DNA from: Gymnothorax reevesii
Taxonomy: Eukaryota; Chordata; Actinopteri; Anguilliformes; Muraenidae
Reading direction: 5' to 3'
NCBI GenBank assembly: GCA_029721435.1
Contig: CM056576.1
Span: 61,213,876 to 61,277,875 of the forward strand
Length of the DNA: 64,000 bases
The notes under the pieces were generated by a model that saw only the letters and a program-made list of their open reading frames with translations, did not search any database and was not told the origin of the DNA. Positions within the stretch are counted from its first letter, which is position 1. The number at the start of each line of letters is the position of its first letter. Positions 1 through 13,262 of this stretch are shown in pieces. A program made the position numbers and the translations under genes.

Positions 1-1104
1 ATACATATTCATTTACAAAATCAGCACATTTCAGAAGACAATGCTCTCTCTACTGAAAATTTTTGGTATTTACTGTACTGTGTCACTCATTAGATGGCAC
101 CCCAACCCGATACTCTAATTTGGGGGCAGCACCCACTAATTACAGCACATGGCCTCAAGCGACATTATGGCTTCAACTTCCAATCCTCCGCTTGATCCAC
201 TCCCCTGTACTGTTGGAAAAGTCAGCAGGTCTACAGATGACTGTCATCGAAAGACATACAATGCAAGGTAAGTTTCTTACAAATGACGTACCCGGTGAAA
301 GTGGAAGTGCTTGTATAGCCACATTTAGGCCTTAAAAAGGTCACAAACTACGTTGATACCTACCACTATGGACTGCAGACCTGAAGATCAGAAAGTGGTC
401 TTTCCTCAACTGCTTTCATTTTGATTTTCAGAAAACTTTGACTGAAAATGCTTTCTGCCTTTGATCCAAGCCAAGGAATATTTGTGCAAGAAAACCTGCT
501 CATGATGGTGGCACACCAGTGCAGTCTCTTTCTCGAGTTCACTTTGCAGAAGATGCTCATCAATACCAGCGTCTTTGAACCTCAATAAACTGACTCCACT
601 GACTCTTGTAATTAGGAGTTCTTTTTGCAAAGGCTAAAAAGCAGAAAGCATTTTCAGTCAAAGTTCTCTGAAAATCAAAATGAAAGCAGTTGAGGAAAGA
701 CCACTTTCTAATCTTCAGCTCAGTTGTTCAGGTCTGCAGTCCATAGTGGTAGGTATCAACATAGTTTGTGAACTGTTTAAGGCCTAAATGTGGCTATATA
801 TGTACTTCCACTTTCACCGGGTACGTCATTTGTAAGAAACTTACCTTGCATTGTATGTCTTTCGATGACAGTCATCTGTAGACCTGCTGACTTTTCCAAC
901 AGTGCAGGGGAGTGGCTCAAGTGGAGGATTGGAAGTTGAAGCCATAATGTCTCTTGAGGCCATGTGCTTTGATTAGTGGGTGCTGCCCCCAAATTAGAGC
1001 ATTGGGTCATGGTTCCATCTAATGAGTGACACAGTAAATACCTAAAATTTTCAGCAGAGATTGCAATATCTTCTGAATTGTGTTGATTTTGTAAATGAAT
1101 ATGT
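1..1104. repeat. Long inverted repeat, arms about 460 bp
   Basis: Bases 1-458 reappear as the reverse complement at 640-1104, with scattered substitutions and short indels. The spacer is about 180 bp. The left arm runs off the window edge, so the outer boundary is unknown. The spacer, read on the minus strand, gives a short Cys/His-containing peptide (CHHHEQVFLHKY) that looks like a fragment of a transposon-associated protein; I cannot name the family. A foldback transposon or an inverted duplication would both fit. Confidence 0.8.
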
Positions 1105-4100
1105 ATGAAAAAGGTACAAACACTCTGTGCACCAAAACCATACAAAGTGCAACTTTTGGATACAATTTTAACAATGAAAAAATTGAGACACCACTTTTTA
1201 AACATTTGTGGTGAAAGTACAGACAAAGAGCTTTCTAATGATATAGGTTCCATAAAAATCAGAGGATATTCCCATCGAGAAAAAAAGGCCCGAAAATGGT
1301 TTACCCCCCCGAGACAGGGGGTCATAATTGCCCCCACCACAGAACAACTGCAAAATATATACAAGATAACAATGTTCCAAAGGAGACCCGAGTATGTGCT
1401 CTTACACCAGGAAACATAAAACTTTAAAATTTCTCATTCTCTTCGGGTGAAAGGGCCACCTGAACGTGCCAAATTTTGGGTTCTGCCTGTTTTTGAACAA
1501 CAACAGCAGAGACATGAATGGCTTAATTTTGTTCCCATTACCTGCAAATTGTTCACTTTTGTAAGTTCCAGAAAAAATTCCTGAAAAAAATCCATATCTG
1601 AATAAGTTTTTGAGATATGGCCCCATGAAAAAGGCTATAATTCATTTTGCCGCGTCTGAGGGTGCCACGCCCACTTTTTGACCCCAGAGAATATTAAAAC
1701 TGCTGGGGGTATTGAGATAAAACTTGCCATTTTTTCATTTGGCCCCATTTACAACATTCTATTAAAATTTAAATGAAATCCACGACCATGACACGGGGAA
1801 GTTCCTGGAATTTGGTTGACTTCATATGGAACTGACCCCGCTTTCGAATCGACGCAGAAATATTCCGGGCGTGCGCTGTGCGCGCTCGCGCGCTCGCATG
1901 CAAACAATTCTCCGACCAGCACTCCGAGTATCCTGGGCAGAACCCTGGGTAAGTAAGTGATGAGTTGGAATGAAAGCCTGCATTCACACCGGCCCTTGCA
2001 GGAAAATGTTGTATAGCCCTGCTGTACAGTTTGAAGACAAGTTTGAAACGAAGCTGATGAATTTTCTTCATGGATCATGGAGATCATGGACTACTGTTTG
2101 AAAAACCTAACAATTCATTAGGCAATTCAGAGTCAAACCTGTAATAAGTCATGTTAATGTTTTTCTTTTTTTTTAAAGAATTCTAAACACCTGTGATCAG
2201 CAACTTAATTTCGAGCTGACTGGTTTTCTCAAATTCTAATTGCATCTGTTTAAAAATGTTGATACCTGAATTTTCTAGCTATGTAAAATAAATAAATAAA
2301 TAAATAAACGCCACAAGTTTAAGGGTCTTTCATTCTACACAGCAAACGGATATTTCCATAAAATATGTCGCAGAACAGAAAATAACTTTTTCAAACAAGA
2401 AATACACCAAAATTACAGCTTAATAAAATCCTATCCCACTGCAATCGTGGTTGGGACAGAGATTGACATCGAGGTCCCAGGACCAAGTTTAGAAATCACC
2501 ATTTTATTTACTATGGACAAAAACTCCTCGATTTTAAATTGTCCGTCGTCGAAAATAGGCCTAACGATTTGTCCCGGGCTAAGAAAAGTACAGATTTTCC
2601 AAAACATAAGGTAAAACTGTAATAATTATGTAGGCTAGGCAATGCTTCAGTTTACTTTGATAACCTCGCGGTGGGTTAGAGCTCATAGCAAATAACTAGG
2701 CTAATTAACACGACCAAGCTGCACCTTGAAATTGATTAATATTTAAATCAGCGAATTACGTAGGCCAATGACTTTCCATTAGGTGTCTCCGTTTTTAATC
2801 AATGCAATTAACAGAAGCAGTAAATATACGGTGTCTTGAGATAAGGAAGTTTTATGGGTACGGCTGTCGATTTGAAGGAATTAATACAATGCAGGGTTTG
2901 AAATTGGGTCTGCCGTACCCGTAGCAACTGCCGAAAATATATCACAGAATATAAATTAAACGAAGTCCAGGCGAGTGTAATTCCACACTGGTTTTCACCG
3001 ACTAGGCAATGGAATTATTGATTAGCTTGCAAACATAAGATGATTCAATACAACGGTTAATGAATTGTTCACGCAAATTAGTTTATACCTCAGTCACTTG
3101 TGAAATGGAAAATAGCCAGTTCCTCCCCCGACAATGTCATAAACGCTAACCGTTGCCGAAGTAGCCCACAAAACATAACGGGAAAACATATATCCTACAG
3201 TCCTACTTTGCGAGGTTAGCTTTCATCGATATTCTCAAAAGCCAACTAGCAAGAACAAATGCCTGACCCAAAAATGCGCTTATCAGAATCTAGATAATTA
3301 TCTTACCACAAGGCCAATTACAGCAATTATGACTCGATTTATTTGTTCAGCATTTAAGTACGTCGGAGCCGCACACCGCGGGAAAACACATAAGCAGAAC
3401 CATAAATGACTAACACACGTTATCTTCGCGAAACGGAGGGAAATGCTGGAATGACTCACCTCACCGAAAGAACTAAAAGGTTCCTAAGGCGCAGATTAAA
3501 GTAAAATTACTGTGTACATGAAATAAATAGGAAATAAAATATCATCTGCAAATAGCTGAGTAAATTATAATAAAAAGAAATTTGATGATCCTTAAACCCC
3601 TTGGTCCGCACTAAAATGGCAGCGCAGACAGATCCAATCATTTATGTATTCTCAAGATCCAATACGTCAAACAAATTTCGATGCCGAAGATGCACTGTCG
3701 CCGAGGAAAGCCCGCCCATGGAAAATGCAATCCACCTGGGTTGGTCAAAGATCACTCTAGTAACGCCCACATAGCAATTATGGTATTCTCATTGGCGAGA
3801 GCAGACCCCTCCGCTTGCACACTTCTGTGCGGAAAATAAGCAGCGCACCTGTCAAAGATGCACTTGCTCGCGAGATGAAGCGAATACAGTGAAAGGAAGA
3901 GGCTTAAATTTGCGAGAAGGATTTCCCAAAGCTCACAGAAAAAGTCAGCGATCAGGGGAAAATGAAGAAAAAATAGTGATAATGCATCTGTGTCGTGGAA
4001 GCGATGTGCATTGTCGACGGGTTATTTCGAAAATCCTGAGATTACAAAATATAAGAAACATCAGACACCAGAAGAATGGTTTTGGATGATTTTCTTTTCC

Positions 4101-4614
4101 CTATAGTGCATTTTCGCGGACTGTTCCGTTAGTGGAAACGAATTCAGTTTTGGTGAAATATATTAGCAGAATAGGCTACCACCAAATTTATAGAGACGGC
4201 TCAAAAAAATTTAACGAAATTATTTATTTTAAGTGACATCAGGTTCCTTCCCAATTCAAATAAATTTAAGATGTTTAACCAGAAAAACTGTTGGCCCGTG
4301 TAACAGCATAACGTTTTTCTCCACTACTAAAAATCGGCAAAATAACCCAAAGTCAAGTGTCGTTTCCGCAGATCAGATAAGAATTATCCCACAAATTTCA
4401 GGTATATCTCACATACACCTTCAGTGAGCAGCTTATCCGACGATATAAATGAGACAGCACATGGCAACATGTTACATTATGGCAAACTGTCGAAACAACA
4501 AAAATAATTGTCCGCTCAAGTTCAAAACCATTGGGCACACTTCACTCCTGCTCTAGCGTAACTGATTTACCCAGTCAATTCAAACCAAGATCTGTGGGCA
4601 ATAAGCAAACATGA
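1105..4614. other. Intergenic flank downstream of MSGN1
   Basis: No convincing gene is visible. An AAAT microsatellite lies at about 2286-2308. The part from about 2400 to 3900 looks single-copy within the window and is less repeat-like than most of the sequence. On the minus strand an AATAAA signal (TTTATT on plus at about 4224) could serve the MSGN1 transcript. Confidence 0.4.
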
Positions 4615-5085
4615 TCATGCATTTCTGAGAATTTCTGAAAGTTCGTTGATATACTGAATAGTATATTTAAGAGTTTGAATTTTTGTTAAGGGCTGACCCC
4701 TTTGCGTGTAATCCGGAGGCAGGTAATCACGGAGTTGATGGAGAGCGTCTGCTAAGCTTCTCATCCTCATCTTCTCCCTCTCGCTTGCTTTCATGCGTCG
4801 TTTGGTGGGCATCTTAGGCTTGGACGGCCTCTGTGAGGCGCCTGAAGTTTCACAATGTTCTTGTTGCGAGTATTGAAAATTCGGGAACGCAGTGGCATTT
4901 GCTGGCAACACCGGTGAAGAGCGCATAGATTCAAAAGACAATTCATGAGACGGACAATGAGAGGATTCTTGACAGCCTTCGGAAGATTTCTCGCAGGACC
5001 AATACTCCCAGTTCGTTAGGATCCTTGTGACAAGCATGTCAACGTCACCATCAAAATTCTCGATATTCCCTCCAAGATGAGACAT
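4615..5085 (-). CDS. msgn1: Mesogenin 1, presomitic mesoderm bHLH transcription factor
   Basis: A single uninterrupted frame encodes 156 residues, close to the known size of vertebrate mesogenin. The bHLH domain covers about residues 95-152. Its basic region reads KRRMKASEREKMRMR, followed by the MESP/mesogenin-type helix SLADALHQLRDYLPP, a loop with QRGQPLTK, and helix 2 IQTLKYTIQYINEL. The N-terminal part is poorly conserved and Ser-rich. The start is well placed: an in-frame TAA lies at 5107-5109 and no ATG falls between. Family knowledge: nuclear DNA-binding factor that drives paraxial mesoderm fate downstream of Wnt and T-box input. GEN1 lies upstream on the same strand, matching the human gene order. 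MESP is the nearest alternative, but the bHLH and the short C-terminus fit mesogenin better. Confidence 0.93.
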   Translation of the reverse strand: MSHLGGNIENFDGDVDMLVTRILTNWEYWSCEKSSEGCQESSHCPSHELSFESMRSSPVLPANATAFPNFQYSQQEHCETSGASQRPSKPKMPTKRRMKASEREKMRMRSLADALHQLRDYLPPDYTQRGQPLTKIQTLKYTIQYINELSEILRNA

Positions 5086-5109
5086 TCCGTGACTAGCCTG
5101 TTCCAGTTA

Positions 5110-6260
5110 ACTGACAGAAGCGGTCTGCAGAACTGTTTTCACAAGTGCGATGCTTTAAAGCTAAAAGGCAAATCTCGTAACGGTTTACGATTTCACGGCT
5201 CAGGGAAAGTTCAAAGCAAAATCGAGTGTCAAAATCCAAGATTCCCGAAAGCCAGCGTTCGTTGTCACCTTGACGCGAACAGCTTATACACAATTTATGT
5301 GCGACAGAAAAAAAAATATTACGTTTACTTCTGATGGAAGCTTTTTAAAGCTTTTTAATTCGGCAGGACCACAATTATCAGTTCGATGTGAACAGACCAC
5401 TTAAGAAAATAGTGTCAGTACATTTGGCCTTTTTACATGCTGGCTGTGTTCCCATCTGGACAGGTCCCATGAGCCACTGCTTGATCGAAGCATTGAATTT
5501 GAGCCGACAGCTCTGGAAAACATAGCCCAAAACAAAATTAGTGGAATCCCAGGAGCTCACAAATCAAACTTTGGGAAGGCGGTCAGCTCGGGGGGATTTT
5601 TCTAATTTTAGACTATTTCCCACCAAGCGCCAGAAAAACTTCAGTCAAATGAGGTGAAGGATCTGGACTTACTCGGGGTTAATGACGTCATCATAATTTA
5701 AGCAAAGTACCGTTTATTCAGCCTAACTGATTGGGGTTTACTGAGGTGACTAGATTAATATGAAAACAAATTTAGGAATTGATAGTTGCATTGGGTTGAG
5801 TGAAGACTCCATAACAATCAGTTCACATACAGGGTAATCAGCAGTTAGGACACAATATACACTTTCCAAACAAGCACAGATTAAAAATAAATAATTGATA
5901 TAAAAAAAAAAAAAACAGTTGAAACCCTCTGACGGCAGTCATGTGGTTCTTCTCTGGCAAATCAGCCAGACCGACTGCGGTGGACTCGTTTCGCTTCATC
6001 TTGACTTTCTATCCCGTAAGTCCCAAATCAGCTTGATCTTCATAAAAAATTTCTGAAATGGAAACCTGGAAACACCAGAAAAAGGTCCAACACGAACACG
6101 CAGAATGGGGACACTGCTCATAGCGAAGACGGACATGCTTCGGTCAATAAATATACTTTGCTCGCGTGCATGTATTCTGGGCAAGGACAGTACTAGTCCC
6201 CATTAAATAGCCTAATCGAGCCATTACCATAGCTCAGTTCAACAGTGCATTAAAACGTAC
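5110..6260. other. MSGN1 upstream region, no gene seen
   Basis: This should hold the proximal promoter and enhancer of MSGN1. I see no coding sequence. A short A-run sits near 5902. Transposon-derived sequence begins only after about 6270. Confidence 0.4.
5283..5288 (-). promoter_or_regulatory. Possible TATA box of MSGN1
   Basis: TATAAG on the minus strand lies about 200 bp upstream of the MSGN1 start codon, in an otherwise mixed-composition stretch. Position is plausible, but a single hexamer is weak evidence. Confidence 0.25.
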
Positions 6261-6269
6261 CGGGTGTTC

Positions 6270-6680
6270 TTGGTAAGGAGAACTTGCATTTCTGTGAAGG
6301 CATCATTAATGCTGAAAATCAACACCGAAGTTTAGGAGCAACTTATGCGGCCTTCAAGACGACATCCTTCCCGTGCATAATTTAACAAAACAATATAAAA
6401 ACTTATTCTGCGCAGATTACAAAGGTATTCTTGCATAAACAGAGGGTGCGGGAGTTGGACTGGCCTGCCTGCAGTCCCATCTTGTCCCCAGTTAAGAACG
6501 TGTGGTGCATTTAGTAATCCAAAGGCAAAGTCAAAGATACCATACAGATACGCAACTGAAGACTAGCTTGCAGGAAGGCTGGGACAAAACTACACCTGAA
6601 AAAACTTAAACCTGGTGTCTTCTGCCCTTTTATTGTGAAAAGGTACGGCAACATTACAAAGCAATGAAGACCTTTCAATC
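6270..6680 (+). mobile_element. Tc1 transposase 3' fragment (decayed)
   Basis: The stretch from about 6285 (gaaggcatcattaatgctga) closely resembles the corresponding part of the intact Tc1 at 16495-18098. It continues through remnants of the DWPA and SP..N..W region around the third catalytic residue and the C-terminal RR.. tail. Frames are broken by several stops and indels and neither terminal repeat is present. It is an old truncated copy. Confidence 0.75.
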
Positions 6681-6689
6681 AAAGTTTTC

Positions 6690-8010
6690 TAACATTTGTT
6701 GTTGAAAACTTAACTGTGTTCATTAAAAAAAATCAAAATTAAAGTAGTAAGACATCATCAAATAAGGTGGCTTTGTTCCCCCCCCCCCCCCCCCCCAATA
6801 AAAACAGCTCCAAGATAATTTACAAATCACTGCATTCAGTTTTACTTTTAATATTCCTTCCCCAATTTTTCATATTTGTATTCAATATTTACAAATTAGA
6901 TATTTAATTTGTGTAATGTATAAATTCATAACACAGGTCAACTTTTCACATAGTGTAACAAAATACAGATAGACAGTATATAGTCATATATCCACAAGTG
7001 CATTCAAATCCATGGTGTTTGCATCATATTTATTTTGTTCTGAAAGAACTGAAAAAAAAAAAGTTTTCAGCAACCTAATTTGGAGCTTACTGATTTCAAT
7101 CAATCATAAATCAATGTTTAATGCAGCTGATTATTGTTACAAGTGGTCATCTTTAATCGATAGGTTGACATTTGTCATTTTAATACTGATGCTTTACCCT
7201 TGATGAAGGTGTTGACTCTAATGAAAAAACGGCATTATCTAGTGGTCTAAATGCATGGAGTAGCAATTTTTGTAGTAAGCGTGGTTTAAGAAGTAAGGAT
7301 TGCATAGTTGATGTGTAGACTAGATTGTCAATCAAAAATAGCCTCAGATTTACACCCATAAATGCATCTGGAAATTCAAGTTGGGGGTTCATATATAATG
7401 GCAAAATAATGCTTCAAATGTAAAAAGACAATAGATTTCATTTTTTGTGCATTTAATGGCATATTCATTATTCTATTGAGTGATTCATTTCTTTGCCTCG
7501 GATTTTGGTTGTTTCAGTCCTCCACACAAGAGACTTTCAAACTGCAACACAATCTATGAATGCTCCCAAAACCATAATAAAAGATTGAGCAGAAATCAGA
7601 TTCATCAAGACATTTAATCAAAAGGCTGTATTAATGCAAGCAGTGTCATCCACTGTTGTACATAAGATTTACTTTATTGAACCCCATGGGATAATTTGTC
7701 CACCACATTTGACCCATTCTAGTCACTTTGGAGATTGCAGAGTGCAGTGCTCGCAGACACACTCCTTCACGCAACCAAGAGGGGTCATTTATGACCCAGC
7801 TGCACAATCTTTTGTGCAGTTTGGACACTTTTAATCATAGCAAGGTTAAGGATGTTGACTTTGTCAATCTACTTCTCGTAAATAAGTTTGTACATTTTTA
7901 TGAGAATTGACATGTTGTTTCAAGGAGAATGGAAAGTTGCATGACTCCAGAAGGATCTGTTAGACTTCAGACATCACAGTGAAGTTTTTTGTGAATAGCT
8001 ACTGACTACT
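6690..8010. other. Non-coding, with a C homopolymer
   Basis: AT-rich sequence without a supported gene. A run of 19 C lies at 6778-6796. Confidence 0.4.
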
Positions 8011-8016
8011 ACTTTT

Positions 8017-8298
8017 TTAACCTTTATTTATAAAGGAAGGAAGGAAATTCCATTGAGAACATCTTTCTCTTTTTCAAGGATGCCCTGGGATAAACTCCAG
8101 ATGAAAAGTTGCAACTGATGAGGGTTAGAGCCCCTGACCAATTTTATTTTAAACAATCCTTGCTTAAGGGCTCAACAGATAAGTTCCTCCCCTCTTCATC
8201 TCAAGTCAGAATCCCAAGCTTAATTTGGGGCGTGAACCCGCTACTCATTAGTCAAACAACCTACCACCAGGCTACCCTGCCACCCCTATTAGTATGAC
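8017..8298 (-). mobile_element. tRNA-derived SINE
   Basis: On the minus strand the unit starts with a tRNA-like head containing an A-box-like TAGCCTGGTGGTAGG and a B-box-like GGGTTCACGCC. It ends in a tail of the fish SINE type (TTCTCAATGGAATTTCC, then an AATAAAGG-like end near 8020-8035). Order and spacing of head, body and tail fit a SINE. The exact family is not assigned. Confidence 0.65.
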
Positions 8299-8889
8299 TT
8301 CATCCTAATTTTTAGTCACTATCCCTTTACAAAGCATCTTACTGTAACTATGATTGTTTTCTAGATTATTTATCTAGTTTAGCATTTTTAAAAATAGTTT
8401 TCTGCCCAAAAGAACTTTGAGACTGCGCAGCAACAGGCTGTATGTTTAGACTGTACAATAAAGGATAACACTCTGAGGACACTAACTGCAGGTGTGCAAA
8501 TAGTTATTGACAAAATGGAACAAAGTTAATGCTATCATGCTTTAGTCTCATTATGACAACATTATGCTGCAATATATAGTGCAATCAAGCAAACCTCGTC
8601 TTTTGTTTGTAAAACTTACTCCCATCTGGTGCTATTCCAAAAAAAAAGAAAAAAAAAAGGCAACAAAGAGTGTCTAAATAAATGTCATTTTGTCTGCCTA
8701 TATGCGTCCTGTAACTTCTATTTGTACTTGAAAGTAATTTTAGACCGCATATTATTTCACTGGAGTGTTTTGGTAAGCATGCCATTCCTCAGGACGGCAG
8801 TTAAAACACCATTGGCAAAAATGAGGCCATTCAAAAATTCTGCTCCCATCAAAAATTTAATGTGGTCAAAATGACCACACTGTCATTTG

Positions 8890-9150
8890 TAAATATAAAA
8901 TAGCATGCCACTGGAGAGTAAAGCCGGAGCCTTGGTCAGGGGCTCCGGTAAAAGTGCTCCTGTAAAGCATGTTTTTCCATGTGAGGGAAGCCAGAGTACC
9001 AGGAGAACACCCTCCGAACATGGGAAGAACACGCAAAATCCATGCAGAGAGGTCTTGGCCAAAACTGGAACCCAGTACGTCCTTACTGCACGGTGACTGT
9101 TATCCCCTGCGCCATCGTGCTGCAATAACACTTTGTGTACATGAGGAGCA
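8890..9150 (-). repeat. Fish dispersed repeat with tRNA-like 5' end
   Basis: On the minus strand the sequence begins near GCACGATGGCGCAGGGGATA and continues through stretches resembling a very common fish repeat (GTGTTCTTCCCATGTTCGGA, then a CTCCTGGTACTCTGGCTTCC segment). The match is diverged and recognised from memory. No target duplication was found. Confidence 0.5.
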
Positions 9151-11340
9151 CTGCCAAAATTCCATAACTTCAAAAAGCCTTTGAAGGCAATTTTTTTTTT
9201 CTTTCTGTAGCTTATTGGATCGAACTGGAATGAGGTAATCAGGACAGACAAACATTGATAAAGAAAACAATGACTGATATTAATATCATCAATATCTTGA
9301 GCATAGCTTTACCTGCAATATTAAGAGCATTCAAAAATAATTCCCAAAGTAATTCTCTGCATTTGGAACAAATGTGTGAGTACTCCAGAGATAGAGTAAA
9401 GTTGAAATGGGGGAATAACGTTTTGAAAATGAACTTCTGGTATATGTTCCAATGTTAGTGATAATCTAAAACTGAGCCTTACCATCTCTGATTTGAAGCC
9501 ACATTTCTTGGTCAAATTCAATTGGGGAAGATGAAGTCCTCATTTTAATTCCATAAGACTGCAGTATAAAGTTTACCAGAATGTGAAAAATCACAATTGA
9601 GTAAATTGTAATTTATCATTTGAATTTAATAGGTCCAATGAAGGAAGGTTTCATCGGTTGAGATTGTGGGAAATTACAAGATGAATTATGTTCTTTGTTC
9701 AGGTCAGCTGCACAAAACATGATCAACAAAAAACCAAAAACGCTGTGCAGTTCATCATTAAGACTTGTCAGGTAATGGGAAAGGCAACTCTTTCTTCTAC
9801 AATTTGCATATTGCATCACCATTGATCTAGGAAGTCCACCACGGATTAGTTAAAACCCAAGATGATAAAATAGGGCAGGTGGAAATACTTACACTTCTGC
9901 ATGGAAGGAGACACTTAACCCTGAAACGTTAAGATAGGGTTACGACTTTCATCTTCTGCACATTAGCAATTGAATTGAATTGAATGTTGAAAATGTGTGG
10001 AGTTGGGCCCTAATCGAATTCACCAATTCAACTGTTCTATAGAACTAAGTAAATCATGTTTATCTACCAATTCATAAAATAACGAACGTGGATCATTTCA
10101 CCGATTTTTTCCATGTCTGACATGATTCATGTTTTACATCTGAAAAATGAATTACAGTGCTGTATTTACAGTTTTCTGCCCCCTTATTTCCTGGATTTTT
10201 CCTTTAGCTGGCCTATCATACTCCTCAGATCATAAAGGACAACTTCATTCAAGACAAAGCCAATGTGAGTATACAAAGAATGAAGCTTACAAATGATCAT
10301 TTGAAGGAAAAGTTATTTAGCACCAAATAGAGCTGGTGAAGAATTATAGATTAGCTACATATGATAATTACTTGACATTTGTTACCCATGCTAATTGCGT
10401 CAAATCAGACTAGAAACACCCAGTCTAGAAAGTGTCAGCCCTGTTGAATCAGAACACCAATTCAAATAGTCTTCACATTGCTGGAAGGGTTCCAAGAGGC
10501 TTCATATTGCTGTAATCAAAATAAATTCCAAAAGAAATGAGAAAGCTATTGAATTAAATCAGTCAGGAAAGGGATATAAAGCCATAATTGACAGAAAATC
10601 CTGCTTTCTAGCAAAAAACCCGAAGGACAATATCCGATCAGAACAAGTGGTGTGAGATTGCACAAGGCCACCTGATGGTCCACCACCACAACCAAGAGCT
10701 TACTGCTGTGGCGATAACAATGCTCCTTCAGAGGAAACACCCCCACCCCCAATAACTCCCGGTGATTTGCCGAAGAGAACAAAGGAGTCCAGTTGAATCG
10801 ATTCCAAGGTGGCTGCTGAACATCAGCTCCATCATCAGGAATGTACAGCAGAGGATGGAGATGACATTTTGAGGCAGCTGGAGAAATTCAACTTTCCAAA
10901 GACAGTGATGGTACTTCTTCACCTCCATTATAGTCGGTCCATTCCTCCTACATCATTGTGGTTCCCCACAGCAACTGCCGCTGCAGAGCAGGGCAGAGAG
11001 CACTGGAACATTTGCACTACAGAAATGGTGATCGGTCACCGCAGAATGTCACCGAGACAATAAATAAATAATGTGAGCAAATCTCAGAAGGGGCACCCAT
11101 CTTCATTTTTTGGCATGAAAATTTTTGCCGTCTCGATCTGCCGTAGGCCTAAAAGAGCTGCACGACATTTCTCTGAATCTGTTGCTCTCCTGGCCGGTAC
11201 ATCAGGCATGGATCTCGGAGTAATGATTTATATGGCATGACCCAGGATGGTTTAAAGCCCACTCAACACATTTGCTGCTTGCTGTAGCTGCCTGGCAAAC
11301 TCTAGCTCTAGATTTGCAGTCTCTCTCCTGAGAAGGACAA
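9151..11340. other. No gene recognised
   Basis: Mostly AT-rich, apparently non-coding sequence. Short open frames around 10546-11063 show no recognisable domain. Confidence 0.35.
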
Positions 11341-11346
11341 TAATAT

Positions 11347-11932
11347 ACAGGGTGTTGCAGAAAAAGGTCCAGGCCAAACCAGGCAACCTGTGAATTTGTA
11401 TTTCCCCAGATCCTGAAAGGAAATCTTCTGACTTAAAAACATTTTTTATTTCATCAAAATAATAAATAATCAAAAGTTATGTCATTTTTTTGTGCAGGTT
11501 AGTCACACCCTTCTTCACAAAGTATAATGAATTTGCAGGCACTGGCCTAAGTCAATATCAGCCACACTAAATAATTAATGTGCCCATACAGGCCTTTTTA
11601 TTGAGGAGGGGAACTTCTATGATAGCATTTTGTCCATGTTTGCACAGTCAGGATGGTTGGTAAATGGTTCATAACTGAGCAACATGTCTTTTTGGTCCAA
11701 ACGAAGGGAATGACCAGTAGATAATAATTGTTATTGTAAATTAAGCAAAGAAAAAAAAGAATAAAGAATAAAAAAGGAAAAAGAAAGCTGCACCAAAACT
11801 GATGTAACGTCTCAAACACTTGACCAATTTTGATGAAATAAAGACAATTATTTATGTAAGAATATTGGATCCAGGGAAATATACATTCTGAGGTTGCCAA
11901 GTTTAGAGAGAACATTTTTTTGGGACACCCAG
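11347..11932. mobile_element. Possible non-autonomous Tc1/mariner-like element
   Basis: The left edge reads CAGGGTGTTGCAGAAAAAGG after TA. The right edge, reverse complemented, begins CTGGGTGTCCCAAAAAA. CAGGGTGTCCCAAAA-type ends are frequent in mariner-like elements. The two ends match only imperfectly and the interior is non-coding, so this call is tentative. Confidence 0.35.
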
Positions 11933-12628
11933 TTTTATGATCAAACGTGCACACAATTATGCTGCCCAAGGTTTTACATGAACGTTAACCCTAATGGTTC
12001 TTCTGGTGGAAAACTGATAACCAAACTTTAGCCAAAGTTTAATGTTTTAGCTCATGATTTATAAGAATATTTCGGACGCAATCAATAATAATGATGAAAA
12101 AAATACAGTACCATAATGGCAATTCTATTGCATCTTTAACCATACAGTAGTGCTCAAAAGTTTGCGTACCCTAGCTGAATTTGCGAAATGTTGCCATTTA
12201 TTTTCAAATTATGACTCATCTTGCTCAAAACCTCTTTAAGGATAGTGAAGTCATTTCTCATCACATAGATGTTGGGCTCCTTTTTAAATAATAATAACGG
12301 AAATCACCCAAACGGCCGTGATCTTAAGTTTACATACCCTCGAATGTTTGACCTTGTTATATAGACACAAGGTAACACACGCCGGTTTAAATGGCTATTA
12401 AAGGTTCCACACCGGTGGCTCTTTAAATTGTAAACTAGTGTCTGTGTATAGTAATTTTTTTAGCTCCCGAGTGGATGCACTGATCGGCCTAGACACGGAG
12501 CTTTGGGGAGTGAAAGAAGAACTGTCAAAGGACCTTTGTAACAAGGTAGTTCAACTTTTTAAAGATGGGAAAGGATATCAAAAGATATCCAAAGACTTGA
12601 AAATTCCAAGTTCAGTCTATGATTAAGA

Positions 12629-12840
12629 CAGGGGTGTCCAATCTTATCCATAAAGGGCCGGTGTGGGTGCTGGTTTTTGTTAGAGCCCAACACTAACACA
12701 CCTGATTCTACCGACCAAGGTCCCGATTGAAACCCCTGATTAGTTAATTAGTGGAATCAGCTGCAGTAGTACTGCTGGCGAGGTTTCCTCAAAAACCTGC
12801 ACCCACACCGGCCCTTTACAAAAAAGATTGGACACCCCTG
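12629..12840. mobile_element. hAT-type MITE, 212 bp
   Basis: Terminal repeats are CAGGGGTGTCCAATCTT on the left and its complement on the right. It is flanked by perfect 8-bp duplications GATTAAGA at 12621-12628 and 12841-12848. The 8-bp duplication and CAGGGGTGT ends are typical of hAT elements. It is inserted in the transposase remnant of the surrounding Tc1. Confidence 0.9.
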
Positions 12841-13262
12841 GATTAAGAGGAGGAAAATGTGTAGATTTGTTGATACCAAGCCAAGGCGAGGTAGCCTGAG
12901 AAAGATTTCAGCCCAAACTGCAAGAAGAATTGTTCGGAAAAGGAAAATCCACAAGCTACCTCAAGATAAATACAGGACGCTCTGAAAAAGATGGTGTGGT
13001 CATTTCAAGGAGCACAATAAAGAGGTACTTCAACAACAATTAGCTGCAATTTGAAGTAACTATTGTGCCGATCCCACAAAAAATCCTGCTTGAAATATGC
13101 CAGACAACACCTTGAGACACCTCACAACTGATGGAATACGGTCATTTGGAGTGACGAGACCAAAATGGAACTTTATGGTCACAATCATAAGCACTACGTT
13201 TGGAGAGCAGTCAACACCATTCCCACTGTAAAACATTTTGGTGGCTCTCTGATGTTTTGGGG

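Noticed and set aside
140..165. EAMC-like codons in the hairpin arm resembling the XPG motif GEAEAMCAYL
   Set aside because: Only four residues match, no open frame around them, and the position is downstream of MSGN1.
777..1364. 195-codon open frame on the minus strand
   Set aside because: It crosses the edge of the inverted repeat, and the same peptide segment appears in both arms with no recognisable domain.
3350..3900. Promoter or 5' exon of a neighbouring gene such as KCNS3
   Set aside because: Expected from human gene order and the region is somewhat CpG-containing, but no exon, splice pair or coding motif can be shown.
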